A stretch of 64,000 bases of DNA, from NCBI GenBank assembly GCA_902729315.2, contig LR746280.1, positions 3,579,001-3,643,000 of the forward strand. The letters are read 5' to 3'. Numbering within the stretch: the first letter of the stretch is position 1; each line of letters starts with the position of its first letter. Below are positions 12,973 to 24,900 of this stretch, piece by piece. This DNA is from Spirodela intermedia (Eukaryota > Streptophyta > Magnoliopsida > Alismatales > Araceae). A program made the position numbers and the translations under genes. The notes beneath the pieces were generated by a model, which saw nothing but the letters and a program-made list of their open reading frames with translations, was not told the DNA's origin and ran no database searches.

Positions 12973-15900
12973 ATGGAAGGCTCAGCGGCACAGCCGTCGG
13001 CGCCGTCGTCGAGATGGATGGACGTGGAGAAGTCGTCGATGTGCAACTTCGTCGTAGATTTCCTGCTACGGGAGAGCTACCTGCTCACGGCGTTCGAGTT
13101 GCTCCACGAACTCGTCGAGGACGGCCGGGACGACCAGGCCATCCGCCTTCGCGAGTTCTTCTCTGATACTTCTCTGTTCCCCCCCGACCAGATTGGGCGA
13201 CTCAGCTCTCTCAGAGGTCCGCACTGTCCCCTGCTCCTCACCTCCCCGTGGTATCTGCATTCAATTGTTTCAATAAGATAGCGTGCAATGTTTAAATTTT
13301 TATACCAACCGGCACCGCCCCTGGAGTTGGTCGGATCGCGCAGTAAAGCTAATTGGACGTAAATTTGGATGTTATTCGCTGAAATCTTATTACCGAGTTC
13401 GCGTACTGTTCTAAGCATGTACCCACAAGTTAGATCCTATTTGGATAACTCCATCATTTACACATATTCCTACGTGTAATGTACCGTCTTTGATGAGGTC
13501 AAAAGTTCAAGTTATTGGCGTTAGAAAACCCTGGTAGTGTATCGCAGTTGGGACCTGGCTTGATATGCAAAGATAAATTTTTAAATTTTTGGTTTTTATA
13601 TGCTTTCTATCTTACATGAAGAATTGATACTTCTTATGGTTTTGAAATGCTGTTTGGGGAGCCCAGGGTTTTACTCCCAAAGGAGTGGAAAACAAACGAG
13701 GGTGGAATCTGTTTCATAGGCTAACTTGGTTATTTAGCATAAAAATTCGAACAAAGCGTTTTTCAATAATGATCTCAGTTTGTGTGAGATGGAAGATATC
13801 CTATCTTTTGATGCCTATTTTTGCCTATTTTTTTCTTGATTATCGATTTGCATGTTCAGTAAATCACGCTAGGTCTGGAAAATATATGACCGGTGCTGTT
13901 ATTATTTCATTTTCCGCTGGTAGTGTCGATCTTATTTTGCACTGTTAAAATGAAATGAAATCTGTGCATACTTTGTTGATGAGGGTATAAATCTTGCCGG
14001 TAAACTAACTATTTTTGGACAATCATGCTATTAGACTTGATAGATACTGGTTGGTTTTGGCCTTGAGATCCTCTATATATTGAAGGATAAATTGTTCGTC
14101 CTGGAGTTTTTCGATTATAATATTCCTTGAACGCTTGTTCTTTCATCAGATTATTTGCAGTGGAAGAGCAAACATGCAGAGCATGATTTTTTTTTACGCA
14201 TATGGTTGGCACGTTTATGGTTGTTACCAAAGAAACATCATCTTCAGAGTTAAAACACTTGGATGACAAAGAAATTTTTTTAGTTCCTTTGAGATAGTTA
14301 GCAACGACTTGGGGCTGTGATTCCGTTCAATCTTGCCTCTGATTTATTCCCTTTTATGGGAAATAGGGAGAGCTTCTGATGAAGAACGAGGTAGTTTGGT
14401 AGGGGGAAAGAAATGGGAGTGTAATTTGATGAATAGAAAGAGAGAGATTGATTCTCTCTCTCGGAGTTTAAAGGGGCTTGCTCATGTTGGCTCAGCTGAG
14501 GAAATGCAAGAGAAGAAGAATTTGATGCCAGGGTAGAAGCAACAGTAGGCAGTTGGTCTTGGTCTTCTCTGTTTGTTCTGGTCTGATGATATCAGTAAAT
14601 ACCAAACTCAAAAGGATAAAGGGGATATGATAATGTTAAGGTTTTTCAATAATCCAAGACATGTCTCCATTGTTGTAATTCTTCCTGATTTGTTGTTTTT
14701 AGTTCTTTGTCCAGCAACACATTGGGGTTAGATGGCTCTGAAGATGATGCCAGAAAGTAATCCTATCGCTGATCTTGCTTTTTTATTCTTTCTGAATGAA
14801 AAATTTATCCCATTGCATTTTTTTTCATTGTTGCGATTTGCTTTCCACAAGTTATGTTAGACGAAGGATCTTCTCACAAATGGTTTTCCGTTCTCAGTTG
14901 CAGACGCACAAAGTTTGCTAGAAGAGAAAGAAATGCTACAGGAGAAATTGGCAATTAGTGAGTATGACCTACGGTTGGCTCAAGAAGATCTTTTAAAGTT
15001 AAAAGATGAATTACAAAGGAAGTCAGAACTGCATCCTGATAACTCTGATGGTTAGTTCCTGGGTTCCATTTTCATCGCTGACAAATGACCTAGATTTCTA
15101 CGTTTATTTAATTATTTTTGAAAATGATTATTCATTGTATTTATTATCAATCTTCTTTCTTTATTGGAATCCAATGCATCCTGTTTTCTTATGCAAAGTT
15201 CATCTTATCAGTTTTCTGGCAAAAACTTTATGCTTGCACTTTCGTTATTTCTCATTTAGATGTTTTTTATATGGTGAAATATCAAGCAAACTAGCTTCAA
15301 ATATAATTTCCGTAGAACTGTTTCATGGATTTTGTGTATCCTGAATAATGTCTGGTGTCTAACTAATGGGATCCCTACAATAAAACTGAGAAGTGAGAGA
15401 ACTGACCATGAATTTTCTTTCTTGGGGTTCTCCTTTTAGATACCCAGTTTTTTTATCTAAAAGAGAGGCTTAGTTCTAAAAACTCAAAATTAGGTGTACA
15501 ATACTTCACCATTGCTTATGATTGTTGGAGACTTACCATTAAATGATTTACGGAAAAGACAATGGTGACCTTTCGAACTAATTATGGCTGTCGTTTTGAA
15601 CTTTCTCGTGTCTAATGATACTGCCTGTTGGACCAGATGAAAAGCTTAAGATTAATTGAGAAATACGTTGGAAATTTATTCTGTGCTCCAAATATCTAAT
15701 AGGGGGCAGATTTCATTTGATGCAGTAAATGCTCAATGACAGTCAAATCTATTTTGCTAATTTCCCTGTCAACCTTTGTAACTCATATAAATTTAAAACT
15801 AGAAAGAGGATTAATGATTATTATGGTTTGAATCTTTGACGCCAAAATTTTTCCCCAATTTTTAACTTTTTTGCATCTCACAAAAACTTTTTGACCTGAA

Positions 15901-18900
15901 AATGGCTTTTCTCCCTCGATTGTAGAAGAAAGTGCTCACCAACATCCGTGGCTGGCCTTTAAGTTTCTATATATTTCTTACTAATAATCAGTTAATATCT
16001 ATCAAAAATTTTGGTGACCTGTGACTGTAAATCTTGGAGAGGAGCTGTCTTCCTCCCCCCCAAGCTAAGGTCTGCTTGTGGCCACTTGCTAGCCAAAAAT
16101 TATCCTCTGTTCGCCCTAAAATGTCACAAAATGTTGGGCATTCCTGGCAGACTGGGATTTCGTCCCTTCTGGACCAGAGTCCTAACTTATAGGGATGCTG
16201 GTAACCACATCCTTCCAAGATTCAAAGCCACGAAATTCTCGAAGGATAAGGGATTAGTGATACTGTCTTGGGCACATTTCCCCCCATAAAGCTGGGTTAG
16301 GCTAACGAATGATAATTACTTGAGTATCCCTCTGCTGACCCACCCATACTTGTTCGACATTATACACTGATACTTCTTGGATCCTCATACATGAGAGTTG
16401 TGGCCACCTTGTTCCTTTGCACCTTGTTCATGAGCATGAGAGATGTGTGCACTTTGTTCGTGTGCACATGGGTAGGGTCCTTTCATGCCAATTGATTGGT
16501 TGAACTCAGAGATCTGTTCATGAGCTCTAAGTTTTTTTGAACCTGTGTGAATGAATCTTGTCGCAGTCAGGAGGACCAGCTGAATTAAATGGTGTCTTTA
16601 AAGTCATGTATTTAACCCTCTCAGTTTTGCTCAGAAATTCTCAAAAACTACTAACCAAGACCATGTGACACATGTGAGGCGTGCCACACCATGCCTATGG
16701 GAACCCAGATGTGGTAAATCATAAAGCTTAAAAATATTTAGCGATTGATTCCAGTTCTCTTTACGTCAGTAAATATAAGGAAATAGCCCAAAAGTGAGTT
16801 ACATCATCGATCATCATAATCCCACATAAGACCACTGGGTATAACCTCAATTTCTGATAAAAAATACCCCAAATTTTCGTCTGAAATTTTCAAAGGCTCA
16901 TATTGACCACATTAGTGCTAAAACTTATATGAAAGAAGGACTGAAAAACATCAATCACTGCTGATGGTTAGTGTAGACTTGAGCTCTAATACCATTGATA
17001 CCTATCTTGTATGCATTTGTCCACAGGGATGCAAATGAAAAGCAATTAAAGACGATCTCCAATCTCAGAAACTACAATTATTGATTAACTGTAGTTCCTT
17101 TCCGACTTTCCAAATGTTCCTTTCAATTTATTTCAGTCGTTTATCACTATGGCTTTTTGGTTCACAATGTAAAAGTATCGCAGCTGCAGGTGTTCAAATC
17201 ATTAGCGTATGGCTCTTTAGGTCTTTCATGAGCATGTCTGTACCCATTGACATTAAAACATGGAAACCCCATTTATCAGTGTCAATATGATGAGACGTGC
17301 TATTTACTGTACAAATTCCATTCCATAAGGAAATCCTTTTTGAAAAAAGGTCGTACTGAGAGGCCTGATACTCTCCCTATGCACCTTTCGTGGTTTGGAT
17401 GATTGTGTGGAAATGATCATAGTCCTTTCGCATGTATAATTCCTATTCAAAAGTCTTGTTTACAAGTGTTAGAGAGTGGCCTCTGCCAAATGATGGCTTA
17501 CATAAGATCCAGTCATTAAATTCGACCTCTCTCTATGTTTCCTTCCTACATATGCACAAAGCTGAATAACTAGCATCCTGTGTCTCATCTAATCATTTCT
17601 ACCCTTGTGAAGGTGTTTGAAATTATTTTTGTGACGCTGGAGGTTCTCTAAAAATTGCCTCACTCATTTAATTAAGGCTATCATTTTTACTAGCTGAGTG
17701 AGTTTGTATCACTTTGGATGTTTGATGTGTATTGAATAACAACTATAAGTACTATTATATGGTTGATATTATGCATTTATCAAAGAAAAAATTCACAAAT
17801 GACTAGTTTCAGAAATCACTCTTTTTTTAGATTAGACTGTAACTCCTCTGTCACTACTGTATTTAATCTTCTCGTTATATTGTTCGATGCTGTAGGTCTG
17901 GTAGCAGATCCTTCCCAGACTGATGGAGGTGAACAGGAAAAGAGAGGGGGTTCAGTTGATTTAGGTTCACTGAAGGATGTGGAGCGTTGGGTTCTTAATT
18001 GTGCTGTGAAAGAATATTTAATGCTTGCTGGTTATAGACTTACTGCCATGACATTTTATGAGGAGGTAAGAACCAAATAATTCCCCAGCATCCATTTCAC
18101 TCTTTGTACGGTGGTAGATGACGAGTGTTGGGTGGGACCTTGAAATGGCATTATGGATGTTTCTAGCTGCTACATGTCTGGATCACCTTGTCGTTTGTAC
18201 CTGCAAATGGGAACTTGTGCTAGATATGTCAGAAGGGGGAATTGTTGTCACACTAGAAAATGAACATTTTTTTCATGTTCTATTTTTCTCATCAAACCAG
18301 TTTATCTATGAATGCTGAAATGATCCAATTTTGTCCATCATGGTTAGTACATATAATGGCATACACTGCATCAATTTCTTATTTCCTTGTCACATTTTAA
18401 TGAGGAATGACTTCAAAGAGACCTATTTGTTGATATTTTTCCTGTCTCATATTCATCAAATGTTGTGTCTTTTGGGTATGGGGAAGGAACATCACCGAGA
18501 TTGTTTGCACACGTCACGACAGACTGTCATGCTTGTTTTTTTATTGTTCATCGCCATGCATGTTACGTTTGCAATCCAAGGCGCCATTTTATTTGAACCT
18601 AAAAAAAAGAAGTTTAGCAAATAACAATGAAAATGAAAAATATTGAATCACATTTGTTCATCGTTAATATTCTTACAAAATATGAGGATCAGTGAAACAA
18701 TGAGCAAGAGAATTTGAAAAATGAAATTTCTTAGGTGAATGTGCTAGTATTGGAGGGAACTCTGTCACCAAGAGTTGACAATTTTCTGTACTAAATTTTA
18801 CCCTAGTAAATAGAATTATGTCAAATTGTATGTAGAAGGCAATGTAGAAAATAATTACTCTTTGTTGCTAATTTTTGTTGGACATGAAGGAAATGGACTA

Positions 18901-21900
18901 TTTTCTTTGTTTCCTGTGAAGCAAGTTTATCTTATTGGTATCCTATGAAGTGCATCATTTTTTCTGTGTAGATTACTACTAGAACTCTGTCTTGGACCAA
19001 AAGATGACATCCTTTTTTCTAACAACATATCAACATTTTGGTTAGATTTGCAGTGGTAATCATTTTTCGTATTGTCTGCATTTGCTGATAATGAATCCAG
19101 ATGCGGTCACTCAAATTTTGAACCGAGAACCTTTCACATTATTAAATCAATAAAAACGCTCAACTTTTTTTAGATGACCCTTGAATAGCATAGTATGAAA
19201 ATTTGAAACTTTGTGCTGCAGGTCACTGACCAAAACCTTGACGTCTGGCCAAAATCCCCAGCTCATGTGAATGATGCTCTGCGTCATTACTATTATCAGT
19301 ACCTTTCATCCACTGCAGATGCTGCCGAGGTATTTTTTGAAATAAACTCCTAGATGGCGAGTCTCACTTGGTCTCTGAGCAGTGACAATCCTCATCATAT
19401 GTTTCTCATTACTATTATATTGGTTGTTTTCTCATGTGTTTGTGATCTATTATCTGTTTCATCCTCATCCGCTATCATATGTTAAGATTAACTTACACTT
19501 TTCATGTTCCCTCTTCAATCTGGACAACAAAGAATTAAGTAACAACGTTATCATATTTTTGCCAGTGTGAACATGTCAAATTGCCTGTGTAATGCTTAAA
19601 ATAGAATTCTCGAAGGTTTTGTTGAGTTATAGCACTTTCATCTGAATAGGATGTAAAGACATTCAAAGGAACGTACAATTTTCTATTAATGATAAATTTT
19701 AGTGAAAAAATATGAAAAGACAGAGTTAAGGGGCATAGGTATGCGCATACTTTGTTAGTCTTGGTTGGAAAAATAGACTTGACGAGCCTGTTGTCCTGAT
19801 AGGCCTGAGGGGTATAACAGCCAATATTAGGATGAATTGCTAAGCAAATCTATCATGCAAGCGCTGAAACTTTTGTCTTGTTTAGTATAGGCGTTGGGTA
19901 TGGTGTTTTTTTGGTTCTGTTGTCCTGCACGGTAGAACCTATCTGTGAAATTTTTTTATTGCACAATGCAAAATTGAAAATATAGTCACAACTAAATATG
20001 TTAGCGGATCCTTCAATGTTGTGAAGAAATGTCTGGCATGAAGGTAGGCTACTGTGTCTGAGTCCCTGTTATTGAAACTTCTAGTTAGTTTTTTATAATC
20101 TTTGAACTTTTTTCTGCTATTTCTGGTCAATAAAGAAATTCATGTATGAGATTTTGTTAAGTCGGATTCCTTTTGCTGTTTTGTTGCTTGTTTTCAATAA
20201 ATATTAGCATAGAATGTGAACCTTTTTTTAATACGATTTCTTCGTAATCTCATCCACAATTATTTTGTGGTGGAAACTATGTTTACTCATCTAATGTGTA
20301 ACAACATGTTTTCCATTCGTTTACGGGAAAGTTTAACTTCTTTTGTGTTATCGTCATGGGTTTTTATATTGCCGGAGATACGAAACTCTTCAAATATTTA
20401 TTTTATTTTGTTGACGTTTGATTCTAGGAGAAGATTTCCATTCTTCGAGATAGGGATAAGTTACTGGAAGAAACTGAACGTCTGACAAGTGAAAAGGAGT
20501 CTTTGGAGAAAAGTAGGGACTTGGCCAACAACCGTTTAGCATCACTGACAAAATTGCTGGAAACAACGCAGAAGGAAGTTAAAGAGAGGGAAATCATGGT
20601 ATGTTTCCATATTTCTACTCTGCTTTGTCACCTTTTTCATTGTGCTTAATAAGCCTTCTGTTTTAAGGTATATGATTTAAAGCAGTCTCTAGAGCTTCAG
20701 AGGAAGGAACTCAATGAATGCAGGGCTGAAATCACTTCACTCAAAATGCACATTGAAAGTTCTCGAGCTAGTCAAGGATGGGTTAGTGAGAAAACTGAAC
20801 ACTTGCAATCTCAGAATATTGACAGCAGTGTAGAAGACAAATTTAACCAGAGTCAAGAAGAAAGTTACAAGAGAGATTTAATTCCTGATGATCCTGTGAG
20901 CTCGATGGTTTCTTGTAATGAAGACATGACTGCAGAGGATACAACCATTAGAACAAAAGAAGATTCTTCTCATCCAATAGATGCAATTTTTTGGAACTCA
21001 AATGTTGCATACCAGACTCAGTTGAATGACCCAATTAAGTCTACCACGGTTACTTCAGAGAAATCTATAAGTTCTTGCAATGGTGAGCTTTCCATTGAAA
21101 GCAATCACAGAAACTACGAAAACAACTCTATACCATCACCAGATAATTCCTCAAGGCGAACAGTTTCTGAAAAGTCTGTGAGTGCCTTCTATTTTCCTTG
21201 TTCCCATAAACATTTTACAAGGATTAATATTTCTTATTTGAGACACTCTTAAACTCGTATTGAAGTCGTTATTCTTCATTGCAGGGTTCGGAAGCTATTC
21301 ACATACTTGCAGATGCTTTACCTAAGATTGTTCCTTATGTTCTTATCAATCACCGTGAGGTTCTGATTTAAAATCTGATATTGTTTTTGTAGTTCATTCT
21401 TAGAAGGATTAACGTTCTACTAATTTCATTGTCAAATGTAAAACAGGAACTTCTTCCTTTAATGATTTGTGCAATTGAGCGCCATCCAGAAAGTACTGTG
21501 CGGGATTTACTGACACATACACTATTTAACCTCATCAAACGACCTGATGAACAGCAGAGACGAATTATTATGGATGTACGCTATGTCAGCAGTAACAAAT
21601 TTATGCAAATTAGGATTTATTTTGCATATTTTTTAATCCTTACATAGCATAGCCCTGACTTCTTTCATGAAATAATGGAAGTCCTACATCCATCTCTTTT
21701 GTTTTTCAGGCCTGTGTGATATTAGCGAAGAATGTGGGGGAGATGAGAACGGAAACAGAATTACTTCCTCAATGTTGGGAGCAGGTGCAAGGCAATCTTT
21801 TCTGTTTGTTTACTTTCTTTTGCTGACACTAATGATGCAGTTTGTTCACGTCTGTCGACTCAACCTTTTATTCTTGTGAACACAGATCAATCACACTTAT

Positions 21901-24900
21901 GAGGAGCGGAGGCTTCTTGTTGCACAGTCTTGTGGAGAGCTTGCTGAGTTTGTGCGCCCGGAAATTCGAGACTCTCTAATTTTATCCATTGTGCAACAAC
22001 TAGTAGAAGACCCTGCTGGAGTTGTTCGACAAGCTGCTGCTCATAACCTGGCATTGTTGCTTCCATGCTTCCCAAATGTGGACAAATATTTCAAGGTCAG
22101 CCTCACTAATGCTCGAGGCAGTCCTGGAGCAGAAAATTGACCTCAAAAAATTTGCTAAAATGTAAGCTCTAGAGCAGGCTATATCACAGACCCAGGAAAA
22201 AAAGGTTTCGGGGTTACATAACAAGTTGAATGCATTTCGTCAAAGGTTCTAATGTTATTTTTTTTGCATTGTTATATAGGTTGAGGAGCTGATGTTTCAG
22301 TTGGTCTGTGATCCATCAGGGCTGGTAGTTGAGACATCTCTCAAGGAACTCGTTCCTTCTGTCATTAATTGGGGAAAGAACTTGGATCATATTGCACGGA
22401 TTTTGCTATCCCATCTCCTAGGCTCTGCTGAGGTGAGCCCTTTTGATTTGATTTTTTCCCCTTTTGCAATTAAATTTCATATTTAGGTTCTCACACAAAA
22501 GTGCTCTGCAGAGGTGTGCACCACTATCAGGGGTTGAAGGTTCAGTGGATTCTCATCTTCGTTTTCTAGGTGAACGTGAGCGCTGGAATATTGAAGTTTT
22601 ACTGCGGATGTTGACTGAGGTTCTCCCTTTCATTTATGAGAAAGCAGTCAAAACTTGCCCTTTTACGTCATTTGTTAAGTCTCTTTCCAGCTCTGAGCCA
22701 GATAAAACCTTTTTCTCTTTCTCCTTGCTCGAGTTATATGCAGGGTGAGTCCTCGTTTTTTCATGACAGGGTGGTTCTGTTTATCATTTTGGAAAGGTTT
22801 CATAATTTTCTTCCAAGTGAAATGGAGGTTCTGCTCTTCTGAATTTGTTTTCAATTTCTGCTTTTAGGGGGCATGCTGACTGGCCATCGTTTGATTGGTT
22901 GCATGCTGACTGTATTCCTGATTTAATTCGACTATCATGCTTCCTCCCCACAAGGGAAGACCGTCTCAGAGTTCATATGAGGAAGGTAAATATTTCTGTG
23001 TAGTGCTGAAACGTTTTCTGCTCCATATCGTATCTGCTTTTTCTTGGAAAATAGGAATATCAAAGTTCTGTATAAAGGCTACGTTAATAGATAGGGAATG
23101 ATGGGTCCCTGAAATCCTCGGACATTTCTCATTGTTGGGACGTAGTAAATCATATGGCAGTCCCTGCTTTCATAGTCAAACTTAGGGGTTGTAAACACTT
23201 AAGCTTTTTGTTGCAGTTTCTTCTGGGGGTATCTGAGAACTTTGGAGATCAATATGTTATACATATGCTGATCCCTGTTTTCTTGGAAGCAATGGGGGAT
23301 CATGCTGATCTCACTCTTTTCCCCAGCAGTATACAGTCCAGAATAAAAGGTATGTCCCATCCATCATCTATGGCAATCTTAATTGGTTGCATATATCATC
23401 ATGATGGTCAATATCAATTTATTCTTTTCAACTTACTGTTTCCAAGGCTTTGGCGTCCATTTTTAATGAGTTTAACCAATTTTTCATGCCAGTTCTCAAA
23501 CTGCTTTCAACACAATCAAACTCACTATGCATACTTTTGGAATCTGCATATGCTATGGACCATTGTGTGTGCAAAATTGGAAATTATGTTTAAGTTCATT
23601 CTAGCACAAGACAATTGCTATTTTTTTATCATCAAGACTGCTATTTGCTAGTGCAATGCATTCCTAGCTGCTGGAATAAAATAACGAATAATCATTTTCC
23701 TGCTTGCAGGTCTGCAGCCTAAAACGGCTGTCTCTGAAAGACTTTCAGTTTTGTGCGTCCTTCCGCTTATGTTGGGGGGCATTTTTGGTGTCCCAAGTAG
23801 ACATGAACAACTTGCACAATACTTGAGAAAGCTACTAGTTCAAAACACAATGGAAGGGGGTTCATGGTCCCTATACCACACTACAGATTTAATTGACGGT
23901 GTTCGTTTCCTCTGGTTGGTGCCTAGATTTCTTGTAACTGGACTCATTGATGCTATTGTCTTTTACAGAGTTTTCATTTCTTTTGTTCTCTGATGCAGCA
24001 TGTTTAATGAGCATCACGCCATCATCTTTAATATTCTTTGGGAAATGGTTGTCAGCTCTAATACAAATATGAAGATCAGTGCTGTATATTTGCTGAAAAT
24101 CCTGGTTTGTTATCTATCTCTCAGTCCATAACTATTTCCAGGCTCTTCAAAATGGCTCTTTATTGACATATCTCTGATTTTTAAAACTATAGGTTCCATA
24201 TGTTGATGTAAAAGTTGCATCAACTCATGTTTTGCCTGCTTTGGTTACTCTTGGTTCTGACCAAAATATTAACGTCAAGTATGCAAGCATCGATGCGTTT
24301 GGAGTTGTTGCTCAGCATTTCAAAAGTGACATGGTAAGCTTTTTAGGTTTTTTGTTTGTTATAATGTTAAAGTAACCACACATTTAAAACCAACCGCATA
24401 ACTGCAGTCGACTTATCTATTCCAATTCCAGTCAGGCTCAAAACTGGGTTACTCTGATTCGAGGCTTCTTACACATTTGTTTATGTATGTGCGTTTGAAG
24501 AATATTAATCACTTAAATCTTATTGTAGTAAAAACAAAAACAATTAGTCCTGCACCAATTAGACTTGTTTAGATAGCTCAGGTTGGATCATGTTGCTTTA
24601 CATTCAGTTAAGACTAATCGTAGTTATGTTATTTTTTTACTATTGATACTGTTCTTGAAGCAATTGAGAATGAACAACTTTATGTTCCCACTTTTGGCAC
24701 TGTTTTTGAGAAGCCATATGCTCAACTGCCACTATTTGTGTTAAATTAATTATTTAAGTTTAACCATTATTTATTATTTGAATAAAAAATAATTTTAAAA
24801 ATTTTACATCACTTGTATGAACATTTTTTTTCCGGTTCAAATATGTTATATATGATACATGGAATTATCATCTTTATCAAAATTCAAACTTATTATATTT

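Noticed and set aside
16011-16289. Overlapping ORFs on both strands in RELCH intron 2
   Set aside because: They have no recognisable domain and no splice-compatible phase, and the surrounding exons already join into a complete family protein.
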